Both the position numbers and the translations under genes were made by a program. A stretch of DNA of 64,000 nt, from assembly GCA_038064375.1 (NCBI GenBank), contig JBBTTF010000001.1, positions 558,001-622,000 on the forward strand. The letters are read 5' to 3'. The stretch's first letter is position 1. Every line of letters begins with the position of its first letter. Below are positions 6,448-14,403 of this stretch, one piece after another. Below the pieces are notes generated by a model. That model saw nothing but the letters and a program-made list of their open reading frames with translations, did no database searches and was not told the origin of the DNA. The DNA is from JBBTTE01 sp038064375. Its GTDB lineage: Bacteria; Patescibacteriota; Saccharimonadia; Saccharimonadales; UBA4665.

Positions 6448-7179
6448 CTAAAGAGCTGCTTTTTCATGGGCAAGTGGCCAAGGATTAGGTGTACAACCCT
6501 GCATGCCTATTGATTGCTGTTGCATTACTGGAGCCGGCTGTCCCGAGCCTGAGCAGTATCGGTGGTAGAACCCAAACCAATGTCCGGTTTCATGATTGAT
6601 TACCATGTTTCGATAATCGTCCAAGCTACTGCCGGTTGCGTTCCAAGCATCGCTGCCCAAACGCCAACGGTCAAAGTTAATAACGACATTTGGTGTCACT
6701 GCACAGCTCCAAGTTGAGTCACAGATTGCGCCGAAACTTGGCATAAGCTCTGCTGCACTCAGCCAAACCGTGAAGTTACAGCCAGATGCAACTTCTGCAA
6801 AACTGTTTGTACCGCCGAGCGACCAACCCCGTGGATCTGCATAGACAGATGCTAACTTGGCCCTAAATTCGGGCATATTGCCTTCATCAACGCCTTTTGC
6901 AGCAACGCAGTAGGTGTAGGTTCGGCTAGGTGTAGCAACTGGCTTGGGCGTAGGAGCTGGGGTCGGTGCTGGTGCAGGCGCCGCAACTACGGGTTTAGGT
7001 TTTGGTTTAGTGGGTTTGGGCTTGCTTGGTTTTTTTTGAGGCGGCTCAGTTTTAAAAATTGATGTTATTTGTGGAGGTGCCAAGGTGCCGTTACTAAATT
7101 GATTATGATATGGCAAGATGACAATTCCGAAGATAACGGCGAGCAGCAATACTAAAGATTCTTTGAGTATCTTCTTCAT
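6448..7179 (-). CDS. Secreted or anchored metzincin-like protein (DUF3152-type)
   Basis: A 243-residue protein with an N-terminal membrane segment (residues 5-24), then a Pro/Lys/Ala-rich linker (about 45-85), then a globular domain. The domain holds HETGHWFGFYH, matching the metzincin zinc motif HExxHxxGxxH, followed by a Met in APVMQQQS that could be the Met-turn. From memory the domain resembles DUF3152, common in Actinobacteria. Cys pairs at CVAAKG, GCNF, ICDSTWSCAV, YCSGS and GCTP suggest disulphides outside the cell. It is the last gene of a three-gene leftward operon (4-bp overlap with the membrane protein). A surface protease acting on the environment or a host cell is plausible but not shown. 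Confidence 0.75.
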   Translation of the reverse strand: MKKILKESLVLLLAVIFGIVILPYHNQFSNGTLAPPQITSIFKTEPPQKKPSKPKPTKPKPKPVVAAPAPAPTPAPTPKPVATPSRTYTYCVAAKGVDEGNMPEFRAKLASVYADPRGWSLGGTNSFAEVASGCNFTVWLSAAELMPSFGAICDSTWSCAVTPNVVINFDRWRLGSDAWNATGSSLDDYRNMVINHETGHWFGFYHRYCSGSGQPAPVMQQQSIGMQGCTPNPWPLAHEKAAL

Positions 7180-7742
7180 GACTTTTTAGGCTTAAGAATG
7201 ATAATTCCCGTCATAATAGAATTGGTGACTATCATTGCGAGCGAGTGAAGTGTAGTAGCTATATTGTAAGATTGTAGCGAAAATAGTGTCAAAACGTGTC
7301 GAGTTACGTTGGCTCCATACAAAATAGGTGTTTCGGACTCGGGATGTTGCCATGTTTTGCGAATTGTTGGCGCAAAGGCGATTAGATCAATTGAGACGGC
7401 AATTATCACTGATATCGTAGGATCATCGCTAAGAAGCCAAGGAATTAAGCCCAGTAAGGCCGCTATTAAGAAATACTTATCTGCTTTGCGAACGTACTTG
7501 AAACCATACTGTATCGAGAAAAAGAAAATAATTATCGTAAAGCAAAGCGCGACTGCAGCAGGCAGCGCTCCAATGCCCGCTCCCTTGGCAATCTGGCCAA
7601 ATAAAGTTATACCGGACACAATGGTCCAAACCAGCCACGTGTAGGGATGGGGCTTTACTCGCTTGGTAAAGCAGTCCCTAAGATAAGGCAAGTTACCAGC
7701 AATAGCTATCAGGGCGGCAACGATTGCCAGTGCTTCCTTCAT
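7176..7742 (-). CDS. Multi-pass membrane protein with PQ-loop-like repeats
   Basis: A 188-residue protein with about six or seven hydrophobic segments. Two similar units can be seen, each with a Pro-containing helix and a short polar turn: GNLPYLRDCFTKRVKPHPYTW near residue 17 and FAPTIRKTWQHPESETPILY near residue 127. This is the layout of PQ-loop/SWEET-type carriers, but I cannot assign a substrate or be sure of the family. It starts 2 nt after the stop of the small CxxC protein and overlaps the metzincin gene by 4 bp, so the three are co-transcribed. Confidence 0.7.
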   Translation of the reverse strand: MKEALAIVAALIAIAGNLPYLRDCFTKRVKPHPYTWLVWTIVSGITLFGQIAKGAGIGALPAAVALCFTIIIFFFSIQYGFKYVRKADKYFLIAALLGLIPWLLSDDPTISVIIAVSIDLIAFAPTIRKTWQHPESETPILYGANVTRHVLTLFSLQSYNIATTLHSLAMIVTNSIMTGIIILKPKKS

Positions 7743-7744
7743 AG

Positions 7745-7909
7745 CTATAGTTTATCAGCCAAAGGTATCTCTGTAGTCACCCAAATGTCGTCGTCTTTGC
7801 ACTCGTAATAGAATCTGTCGTACTCTTTAAAATCGTTGCCAGTTTTGAGGTTATTTGTAACTTCATGACGAAATTCATGCATTGACTTGTTACATTTAGG
7901 GCAGTTCAT
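7745..7909 (-). CDS. 54-aa CxxC protein (small, hypothetical)
   Basis: A short frame reading MNCPKCNKSMHEFRHE at the N terminus and ending EIPLADKL. It has CPKC at residues 3-6 and one more Cys near 37, so it may bind a metal as an incomplete zinc ribbon. It starts the leftward operon with the membrane protein (gap 2 nt) and the metzincin-like gene. A box TACACT lies about 8 nt before the ATG on the minus strand. Codon use and tight spacing favour a real gene; the function is unknown. Confidence 0.65.
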   Translation of the reverse strand: MNCPKCNKSMHEFRHEVTNNLKTGNDFKEYDRFYYECKDDDIWVTTEIPLADKL

Positions 7910-7928
7910 AACAATAGTGTATCAAAGT

Positions 7929-8013
7929 TGGTGCAGGGTGAAGGATTCGAACCTTCGAAGGCTAAGCCAGCAGATTTACAGTCTGCCCTCGTTGACCGCT
8001 TGAGTAACCCTGC
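7929..8013 (-). tRNA. tRNA-Tyr (anticodon GTA)
   Basis: Minus-strand cloverleaf with a 7-bp acceptor stem GCAGGGT/ACCCTGC, an anticodon stem GCAGA/TCTGC with loop CTGTAAA (anticodon GTA), a long variable arm of the class II type and a T arm with TTCGAAT. CCA is encoded at 7929-7931. The long variable arm supports Tyr. Confidence 0.95.
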
Positions 8014-8025
8014 GCGCAAAATCTA

Positions 8026-8102
8026 TGGAGCCACCTGTCGGATTCGAACCGACGACCCTCAGTTTACAAAACTGATGCTCTAACCAGCTGAGCTAAGGTG
8101 GC
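8026..8102 (-). tRNA. tRNA-Thr (anticodon TGT)
   Basis: Minus-strand tRNA with acceptor stem GCCACCT/AGGTGGC, anticodon stem TCAGT/ACTGA with loop TTTGTAA (anticodon TGT, reads ACA and related codons), T loop TTCGAAT and encoded CCA at 8026-8028. It lies 12 nt from tRNA-Tyr and is probably transcribed with it. Confidence 0.95.
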
Positions 8103-8187
8103 ATTTTGTTAATACTAACAGTGATCAAGTGTAGCAAAAACAGAGAGAATTTGCTACTATTGTTTAGTTATTCAACAGAAAAAGTAC

Positions 8188-8262
8188 GCCACCTTAGCTC
8201 AGGGGTAGAGCGCATCCATGGTAAGGATGAGGTCTTGGGTTCAAATCCCAAAGGTGGCTCCA
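8188..8262 (+). tRNA. tRNA-Thr (anticodon GGT)
   Basis: Plus-strand tRNA with the same acceptor stem as its divergent neighbour (GCCACCT/AGGTGGC), anticodon stem CATCC/GGATG with loop ATGGTAA (anticodon GGT, reads ACC/ACT) and encoded CCA at 8260-8262. Two threonine isoacceptors lie back to back within 240 bp. Confidence 0.95.
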
Positions 8263-8337
8263 TGCTAATCAAGACGCTTGTGGATAACTAAGCGTTAGCC
8301 TGTTGACAAAAGCATAACAGGCTATTATGATGACCTT

Positions 8338-8432
8338 TAGGTAAGTATAAATCCAAAAGAAATATGCTTACAAATTGTCCTTCTTGCAAGAAGAAAAACA
8401 GGAATACCAGTTTGATCAACTGGTATTTTTGT
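8338..8432 (+). ncRNA. Candidate structured small RNA with own promoter and terminator
   Basis: A promoter with -35 TTGACA (8303-8308), 17-bp spacer and -10 TATGAT (8326-8331) would start a transcript near 8338. Three hairpins follow. The first is GTAAGTATA (8341-8349) with TATGCTTAC (8363-8371), 9 bp with one G-U. The second is the 14-nt palindrome CTTCTTGCAAGAAG. The third is a 10-bp terminator stem AATACCAGTT (8403-8412) with AACTGGTATT (8418-8427) plus a T run. The product would be about 95 nt. A frame from ATG 8364 runs through the terminator to 8508, but it looks incidental. I do not recognise a known RNA family. Confidence 0.5.
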
Positions 8433-8444
8433 TTGAAGAGGATG

Positions 8445-8473
8445 TTTACAATCTGTTACGTATCTGTTAGGAT
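8445..8473 (+). promoter_or_regulatory. Probable rpmG promoter
   Basis: TTTACA at 8445-8450 and TAGGAT at 8468-8473 with a 17-bp spacer, 38 bp upstream of the rpmG start and after the terminator at 8403-8432. Confidence 0.5.
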
Positions 8474-8511
8474 AGATGTAACTAAGTTTTATCAATTAAA
8501 TAAGGCATAAG

Positions 8512-8712
8512 ATGGCAAAAAAAGGCGATAAGCGCAAAATCATCGGTATGATCAGTGAAGAGAGCGGCGAGCGCATCTATTACACTACCAAAAACACTAT
8601 GAACACGCCTGACAAGCTATCTCTTAAGAAGTACAGCCCGAAGCTTCGCAAGCACGTAGTCTTTACAGAGACCAAGAAGAACCTTGGCCGCAACGAAGCT
8701 CCTAAGCGCTAA
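8512..8712 (+). CDS. rpmG: 50S ribosomal protein L33, cysteine-free form
   Basis: A 66-residue protein with the L33 core IYYTTKNTMNTPDKLSLKKY followed by SPKLRKHVVFTETK. In zinc-binding L33 proteins two CxxC pairs occur, one before the YYTTKN strand and one after LKKY. Here both are absent (no Cys at all), so this is the C-minus form. The C terminus is slightly longer than usual. It is a 50S structural protein near the E site. It stands alone between the candidate small RNA and the convergent GH15 gene. Confidence 0.92.
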   Translation: MAKKGDKRKIIGMISEESGERIYYTTKNTMNTPDKLSLKKYSPKLRKHVVFTETKKNLGRNEAPKR

Positions 8713-8718
8713 GGCGCC

Positions 8719-10644
8719 CTAACTCTTACTCAAGTCTAATAAAGTATTAACCATCTCGGCGTGTGCCCATACTAAAGGCGTTACACCAAGTGTTTCGCCG
8801 GTCTCAGGATCGAACTGCTCTCCTAGGGCGCCACTTGGTAATTCACGCTGCAAGGACCAGTCTAGAAGCTCACGAGCCTTATCCGTCTGTCCGGCGGTTG
8901 TGTAGTATTGAGCTAGCCATAAAGTGCCAATTATCCAAGGGTTACCTTTAAACTGTTTTTTGGTCAGAAAGTAATTGTCGTACTCGTACCTCAAGACACC
9001 ACCACTCGGGGAGCTGTTTAGTAGTCGCTCCTCGACATGCTTGACCGTTCCAAGCAGACGCTCGTCATCAAGTCGTAGACCGGCATACATGTAAGGGCCG
9101 TACAGGCTAGAAATGTCCAATGTATCGTCATACTGAATATCGCCATTCTCAAGTAGTAAGAAACCTTTACGGAAGTAGCCGTCGGGATGATAAAGCTTAT
9201 CAAGGTTCTGCTTGATGCTGTCAGCGACTTTGGCCCATTTGCTAGCTTCTTCTGGGCTGTCAAAGGTTATCGCTAGCTTGGCAGCAGCATTAAGACCAGC
9301 TATAACTGTACATACAGTGTAGGTGGTTGTCAGGAACTTCTCCTCCCAGAGGTCGTAACTGGCGTGGGGTAGACCTGTGGCATCGTCTATAAAGCCAGTC
9401 ATCCATGTCGCACAAGGCTTCACAAAGGTATTGAACAGGTGCTCGACAGAGTTGCGATCGTCTGGATTTGCCTCAAAGTACTCACCGATCATGAATATAA
9501 CGCTAGCCGTTTCGTCCTGTTGGATGGCCAACTCTTGTCTTTTGCCATGGATTAGAGGGTGCCAAGTGCTACCAATAGCCCGATCAGGCTGGTACTTGTG
9601 CATTAGATAGCCATCCGGATGCATTGTGTCCCGAGCAAATTCCAAAAAGGCTTTGGCTTCATCAAAGTGGCCTAATCGTATCAGCGGCCAAAGAGCGTAG
9701 GCAGCATCACGTGGCCAACAGTAGCAATAGTAGTCGCGGCCATAGTTAAATATGCTTGAATCGCCGCTAGCAAGTACTGACCCTCGTTCATCGCAATGAG
9801 CCTTAATTATTAAAAGGCTATGTTGTAAGCTGCGTTTATGAAAGTCTGGAATAGTTATTCCGTTACCATGTAGCCACTTCTGCCAGTCTTGTCTGATCAG
9901 TTGCATACGATCAGACATTGGCTTGGCCTTGAACTCATTGTGAATCTTGGCTGCATCGGTCTGGCTACTGGCAGCCACAATCCAATAGTCTAGTTCGGTG
10001 CTCGAGCCGCTCTTGAGCCTCTTCTGAAATCGAATCACACTATCAACGCCACCGTGCTCGACTGGATTGCCTGACAGTTCGCCATCGGTAGCGTCTAAGA
10101 ACGTACCAGCTTTGCCTTCAATGCCGTAATTGCCAACAGCATACTGGTCAAAAGCTTGGTCATCGCTAAATTTGCCAGCGATCAGCAGGCAGTACCGACC
10201 TTTATAATCAAGAATGTAGTGATCATCTGGTACATAAATGGCTGTGTCGGCTCGACCGGCGCGTGATATCTGGAAGACTTGGTGCATAAACAATCTGACG
10301 TCCCGCTCATGGTCAGAAGCATTGGAGATAGTAATGTGCCTGACAAGGGCGTTATATTCGTTGTCTATGTAATCTTGCAGGAGCAGGCTGATGCCAAGAC
10401 TCTCTGAATGTAGCTTGATGCCACTGATCAGCGCATCGATCTCAAAATCGACGTCAATGTCCCAAGTTCCATCATCAGTCCAACTAAACTGGCCATCAAC
10501 CCAGACTCCTATCTTGTGCTGACTGCTGCGGGCTGTCGTCAAGTTCTCTAGTCCAACGTAGGGGTAGTAGAAGTCGTGAACCAAGCCACGTTCGTCAAGG
10601 CCGACAAAAAGCCGACCGTTACTGAGCACTACCGGCCGGCCCAC
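8719..10644 (-). CDS. Glycoside hydrolase family 15 (glucoamylase-like)
   Basis: A 641-residue protein. The N-terminal beta-sandwich (about 1-250) begins RPVVLSNGRLFVGLDERGLV, typical of GH15 relatives. The C-terminal (alpha/alpha)6 barrel contains NYGRDYYCYCWPRDAAYALW near residue 308 (Trp-Pro-Arg-Asp substrate site), YDLWEE near 430 (with the general acid Glu) and QFDPETGETLGVTPLVWAHAE near 610. GH15 enzymes release glucose from alpha-glucans or act on trehalose. There is no signal peptide, so it is likely cytoplasmic. It lies 13 bp downstream of the GH57 gene on the same strand, and GT4 comes first, giving an alpha-glucan operon. Confidence 0.88.
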   Translation of the reverse strand: MGRPVVLSNGRLFVGLDERGLVHDFYYPYVGLENLTTARSSQHKIGVWVDGQFSWTDDGTWDIDVDFEIDALISGIKLHSESLGISLLLQDYIDNEYNALVRHITISNASDHERDVRLFMHQVFQISRAGRADTAIYVPDDHYILDYKGRYCLLIAGKFSDDQAFDQYAVGNYGIEGKAGTFLDATDGELSGNPVEHGGVDSVIRFQKRLKSGSSTELDYWIVAASSQTDAAKIHNEFKAKPMSDRMQLIRQDWQKWLHGNGITIPDFHKRSLQHSLLIIKAHCDERGSVLASGDSSIFNYGRDYYCYCWPRDAAYALWPLIRLGHFDEAKAFLEFARDTMHPDGYLMHKYQPDRAIGSTWHPLIHGKRQELAIQQDETASVIFMIGEYFEANPDDRNSVEHLFNTFVKPCATWMTGFIDDATGLPHASYDLWEEKFLTTTYTVCTVIAGLNAAAKLAITFDSPEEASKWAKVADSIKQNLDKLYHPDGYFRKGFLLLENGDIQYDDTLDISSLYGPYMYAGLRLDDERLLGTVKHVEERLLNSSPSGGVLRYEYDNYFLTKKQFKGNPWIIGTLWLAQYYTTAGQTDKARELLDWSLQRELPSGALGEQFDPETGETLGVTPLVWAHAEMVNTLLDLSKS

Positions 10645-10657
10645 GTCAACTCCTTGG

Positions 10658-11866
10658 TCATATCTCTATACCTTTCTGAGCCAGTCGAAACTTAACGTCG
10701 CGGAATGCGTTCATAAAGTTTATGTAAGCCTCATAAGGTGTGTCATACGGGCTGAAGTAGGCGTGAATGTCACCATCGTTAAACCATTTCGTACACATGT
10801 AGTAAAAATGGTCCGATGTCTGTAGTCGACGCCAATCTTCTATCAGTTCAAGATCGTTGCTGCTCAGAATTTTGTCACGTAGGCCGTATAAGGAGTTAAT
10901 TGACGTCGATTGAATGGCATTGCCAAGCCATGCCGACAGATCGCGCTCAGTATCAGCCCACGTTACTGTGTGCGGAACATCTACCCGATCAACAGGCTCG
11001 AAGTTGTCGATAGCTTCGCTGACCGTCATAAAGGTGTGGCCTTCGGTCTTGAGCCATTCTTTGGGCAGGTGCTCTAAGAACCCAAAGATGCCAGATTCGT
11101 GCCACTGGTGTTCGCCGAAGGTTTCGTAGTCCATAAACAGGTTAAAGTTGGTGCCATCACCATCTTCGCTTAACCAGTGCGCGAACTTGTCAGCCGTTAG
11201 GGGCCATTCTGACCAGTTGCTATCGCCAAAACGGAAGGCAATATCGTCGCTAAGCTTATAGTTCTTCATTAGTAGCCGGATATTGTCAGTGTATGTCGGC
11301 TGATAAACAAAATTGGGGTTTCTCCAGCCTAATATTGGATCCCAACCTTCGGCTAGCACGCCCTTATAGCCTGCCTTATCAGCCCAGTAGGCTAGATCGT
11401 TGTTATATGCCAGCTCAGTGTTACGGAAGACTTGCGGTGTTTGGCCAAAGACTTCTTGCACCTTTCGTTTATGCATATCAACTTGCACCTCAAACTCCTC
11501 ACGTGAGTAAAAGAAGGCTAGGCTGTGGTGATACGTCTCGGCCACTATCTCGACGCGCCCAGTCTCTGTGAGTCGCTTGAATGACTCTAGTGATTCTGGA
11601 GACCAGCGCTCTAGCTGTTCTATAACAGTGCCAGTTATCGACAGGCTGACCTTGAAGTCGGGGTTCTCGTTGAGAAGTTGTAGCAAGCGAGCGTTGGTAG
11701 GTAGATAAGACTTCTCGGCAACCTTTTTGAGGATACGTTCGTTGCTAGTGTTTTCGTCGTAAGGCGCGTCGAAGTAATTGTGGTTTACGCCACTGTCAAA
11801 AACCGTGTAATGGCGGATTCGGTATGGCTGGTGAACATGAAGATATAAAACAATCGCCTTGTTCAT
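10658..11866 (-). CDS. Glycoside hydrolase family 57 (alpha-amylase-like)
   Basis: I take the start at ATG 11866 (402 residues), where MNKAIVLYLHVHQPYRI begins. The frame is open further upstream, but that part lies in the GT4 gene. GH57 motifs are visible: HVHQPYR (residues 10-16), ETYHHS near 119, a FRNTELAYN block with the catalytic Glu near 150 and a later FMDYETFGEH containing the catalytic Asp. GH57 members hydrolyse or transfer alpha-1,4-glucan chains. The start overlaps the GT4 stop by ATGA, so the two are translationally coupled. No signal peptide is seen. Confidence 0.9.
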   Translation of the reverse strand: MNKAIVLYLHVHQPYRIRHYTVFDSGVNHNYFDAPYDENTSNERILKKVAEKSYLPTNARLLQLLNENPDFKVSLSITGTVIEQLERWSPESLESFKRLTETGRVEIVAETYHHSLAFFYSREEFEVQVDMHKRKVQEVFGQTPQVFRNTELAYNNDLAYWADKAGYKGVLAEGWDPILGWRNPNFVYQPTYTDNIRLLMKNYKLSDDIAFRFGDSNWSEWPLTADKFAHWLSEDGDGTNFNLFMDYETFGEHQWHESGIFGFLEHLPKEWLKTEGHTFMTVSEAIDNFEPVDRVDVPHTVTWADTERDLSAWLGNAIQSTSINSLYGLRDKILSSNDLELIEDWRRLQTSDHFYYMCTKWFNDGDIHAYFSPYDTPYEAYINFMNAFRDVKFRLAQKGIEI

Positions 11867-13068
11867 GCTGCGACTCCGGACAGATGTTTGTCGTAGATGT
11901 TTTTGATTTTGCTGCTGGCGTCGTGCCATGACAATTTTTCGTATTCTTGGTAGGCATTTCGCCATAATTCGTAACCTAGCGAGTCGTTTTGGACAACGGC
12001 AGTGATTTGGTTGGCCATTTCGTCGATGTCCCAATAGTCGACCTTGAGACAGTTGTTGATAATCTCGCTGACTCCAGATTGCTTGCTAAGAAGTGCCGGC
12101 GTTCCGTAGCCAATAGCTTCCAAAGGGGTTAGCCCAAAGGGCTCTGATACAGAAGGCATGACAAACAAATCGCCAATTGCAAAGGCGTCGCGCCAGTTCT
12201 TGCCGCGTTGGAAGTCAGTAAATAGGACATTCTCACCGATGCCTAGCTCAGCTGCTAGCTCAATAAGCTCGTAGTACTGTTCGCCGCTGCCAACAATCAG
12301 GAACAAGGTCTTTGGGTTTTTCTCAACAACTATTTTTGCTGCTCTTAACAGGTTGGGTAGACCCTTTTGAATGGTCAGACGGCCAACGTTTACAACTACG
12401 CGGTAGCCTAAGGCGCGCATGGCCGTCAGGTAGTGGTAGGCGTTTTGGTCATCAAGCGGCTCAATACTGGCAGTGTCCATGCTGTTGTGTACGACCTCAA
12501 TCTTGTCAGCTGGCACACCGTAATCACGAATGATTGCTCGCTTGGTATGCTCACTGACGGCAACAACTTGGTCAGCCATGTGTAGGGCAATCGCCTCGAT
12601 CTCGCGCACCGCAGGGTTGCCGTGCGGACTGCCGGCACGGTCGGATTCGACTGAGTGAACATGTAGCACAATAGGGCAGTTCTTGATTTGTTTAACGCGC
12701 AAAGCTGCCCTAAATGTCAGCCAGTCATGAGCATGTACAATATCAAACTCACGCTCGTCAACAAGTTGTGCCACGGCATGCTCGTATAGCTGTTGCTGAT
12801 CATGGATATTAAGCCATTGCTCGGTACCATCCTCAAGAATGTATTTGTAGCTGTCATAGGCAATACCGGAGCTTATAACGCTCGCGACGCCCTGCGGATG
12901 AGCAGCTGTAATGTCCATAAAATCTATATCGTGCTCGCCAGTATATGGCAGTACAAACTCGATATCGAGGCCTTGAGTTGATAGGGCTTTGCAGAGCTGA
13001 TAACACGCTATCCCCAATCCGCCACTGTTGTGCGGAGGCAATTCCCACCCAAGCATTAATATTTTCAT
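11863..13068 (-). CDS. GT4-family glycosyltransferase (glycogen/starch synthase-like)
   Basis: The start at ATG 13068 gives 401 residues beginning MKILMLGWELPPHNSGGLGI, the usual donor-side Gly-rich loop after a first beta strand. It has GAGG upstream. The GT-B fold shows HAHDWLTF near residue 115, NVGRLTIQKGLPNLL near 230, and SVSEPFGLTPLEAIGYGTP near 312 (the EX7E motif of GT4 enzymes). Together with GH57 and GH15 genes downstream, a role in making or remodelling an intracellular alpha-glucan is likely. The nucleotide-sugar donor is not known. Confidence 0.88.
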   Translation of the reverse strand: MKILMLGWELPPHNSGGLGIACYQLCKALSTQGLDIEFVLPYTGEHDIDFMDITAAHPQGVASVISSGIAYDSYKYILEDGTEQWLNIHDQQQLYEHAVAQLVDEREFDIVHAHDWLTFRAALRVKQIKNCPIVLHVHSVESDRAGSPHGNPAVREIEAIALHMADQVVAVSEHTKRAIIRDYGVPADKIEVVHNSMDTASIEPLDDQNAYHYLTAMRALGYRVVVNVGRLTIQKGLPNLLRAAKIVVEKNPKTLFLIVGSGEQYYELIELAAELGIGENVLFTDFQRGKNWRDAFAIGDLFVMPSVSEPFGLTPLEAIGYGTPALLSKQSGVSEIINNCLKVDYWDIDEMANQITAVVQNDSLGYELWRNAYQEYEKLSWHDASSKIKNIYDKHLSGVAA

Positions 13069-13202
13069 CGGCCTCATTTGAGCTATCGCTCTTTTTAGTT
13101 TTACCTTTGTTTTAGTATAAGGTTTATAGCCCCATAGCACAAGCGTCTTAACAGATGAAATTATATGCTAAATACTTGTTTTTGTCTAGGTCGCAGAAAG
13201 TG

Positions 13203-13529
13203 CTACTTTTTCTTAAGCTTGGTCTGGTCTAATTTAAGGCCTGTGACAAAGAAGTAAATCAAGGCAGATACAGCTAGCAGTGTGATTAGAGATGAAGCGA
13301 TTAGGCCCCACAAAATTGTCATTGAGCGGTCGCCGGCTGTGATCGTAAACTTGGCAGCTGATAAACCATGAGTGTCACCAATGATAAAGCCAATAATTGG
13401 ATCGACCAACCCTTTAACGATAGCTGTTACGGTAAGTCCGACTTGCGCCCCGATTGCTAGACCTACAGCAAGCCCTACGACGCCCTGTTCCTTTATGAAT
13501 TCTATAAAGCCTTTAAGCTGTTTGCTCAT
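13203..13529 (-). CDS. mscL: Large-conductance mechanosensitive channel
   Basis: A 108-residue protein. The N-terminal helix KGFIEFIKEQGVVGLAVGLAIG leads into TM1, followed by the periplasmic loop and TM2 (about residues 70-92), and a Lys-rich C-terminal end. This matches MscL, the homopentameric channel that opens at high membrane tension during hypo-osmotic shock. The protein is a little shorter than E. coli MscL because the C-terminal helix is reduced. It is monocistronic, with tRNA-Trp 24 bp upstream on the same strand. Confidence 0.92.
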   Translation of the reverse strand: MSKQLKGFIEFIKEQGVVGLAVGLAIGAQVGLTVTAIVKGLVDPIIGFIIGDTHGLSAAKFTITAGDRSMTILWGLIASSLITLLAVSALIYFFVTGLKLDQTKLKKK

Positions 13530-13553
13530 AATTCTCCAATTTCAGATAAGTCT

Positions 13554-13628
13554 TGGCAGGGGCACGTGGAATCGAACCACGATCTAAGGTTTTGGAGACC
13601 TTTATACTAACCGTTGTACTATGCCCCT
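13554..13628 (-). tRNA. tRNA-Trp (anticodon CCA)
   Basis: Minus-strand cloverleaf with acceptor stem AGGGGCA/TGCCCCT, discriminator G, anticodon stem AAGGT/ACCTT with loop CTCCAAA (anticodon CCA), T arm CGTGG/CCACG and encoded CCA. It is the substrate of the TrpRS encoded at 3017-4051, and its charging level would be the signal read by the Trp leader peptides. Confidence 0.95.
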
Positions 13629-13724
13629 ATGAACATGGCAGGCTCTATCATAAGCCAAAACGTAAGAATTGTCATCTGTTTATGCTTTCAAAAACCTTCA
13701 AAATCTGCTATACATAAATACACT

Positions 13725-14384
13725 ATGGCCAAACTCTACCCATCCAAACCCTTCCTATTGTTGTTTTACGGATATCCGGGCGCTGGCAAAACCTACTTTG
13801 CTAGACAGTTTGTTGATAACGTTCAGGCCGCACATTTGCAGTCAGACAAGATACGTGGCGAGCTTTTTGAGGCACCAAGGTATGACAAGCAAGAGAACGA
13901 TATTGTCGAACAACTTATGAACTACATGACAGAAGAATTTTTGTCTGCCGGCTTAAGTGTCGCGTACGATGTTAACGCTATGAGAGTCAAGCAGCGCCGT
14001 GCACTTTACGCCATGGCTCATCGTCTTGGCGCTCAGCCTTTGCTAGTTTGGTTCCAGATGGATCCTGATACAGCCTTTTCTCGCAACATCAAGCGTGATC
14101 GTCGACGCGCTGATGACAAATACGCCGCTGCTTTAGACCGAACAACTTACGAAGGTGTTCTTGGCCATATGCAGAATCCTTCACAGAACGAAGACTACGC
14201 CGTCATTAGTGGCAAGCACTTGTTTAACATGCAGCAGAGCGCCGTGATCAGCAAGCTCCGCAGCAAAGGTGTTCTTGGCCACGAAGAGACTAGTTCTCGC
14301 GTGATTAAGCCCGGTCTCGTTAACCTAGTTCCTAAAAACCAAGGCCGCTACGACGCAACTAGGCGCAATATCTCGATTCGTTAA
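13725..14384 (+). CDS. P-loop kinase-like AAA protein
   Basis: The start is taken at ATG 13725 (219 residues, MAKLYPSKPFLLLFYGYPGAG), because upstream codons of the same frame fall in the tRNA-Trp gene. The Walker A motif is GYPGAGKTYFA (residues 16-26). SDKIRGELF near 42 resembles the substrate-side Asp motif of small-molecule or polynucleotide kinases and zeta-toxin-like ATPases. Arg-rich NIKRDRRRADD near 125 could be the lid. The last ~40 residues are basic. The substrate cannot be inferred. The gene runs toward the YgjP-like peptidase 19 bp downstream. Confidence 0.7.
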   Translation: MAKLYPSKPFLLLFYGYPGAGKTYFARQFVDNVQAAHLQSDKIRGELFEAPRYDKQENDIVEQLMNYMTEEFLSAGLSVAYDVNAMRVKQRRALYAMAHRLGAQPLLVWFQMDPDTAFSRNIKRDRRRADDKYAAALDRTTYEGVLGHMQNPSQNEDYAVISGKHLFNMQQSAVISKLRSKGVLGHEETSSRVIKPGLVNLVPKNQGRYDATRRNISIR

Positions 14385-14403
14385 TGACCGAAAGGTCGAT
14401 AGA

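Noticed and set aside
8364..8511. Cys/Lys-rich reading frame from ATG 8364 that ends just before rpmG, as a leader peptide or L33-like fragment
   Set aside because: It runs through a strong terminator and a second promoter, has no ribosome site, and its composition looks like chance; a small RNA is the better reading.
10658..12034. Extended N terminus of the GH57 protein (extra 56 basic residues)
   Set aside because: That part overlaps the GT4 coding region, and the GH57 domain begins at ATG 11866, which overlaps the GT4 stop by ATGA.
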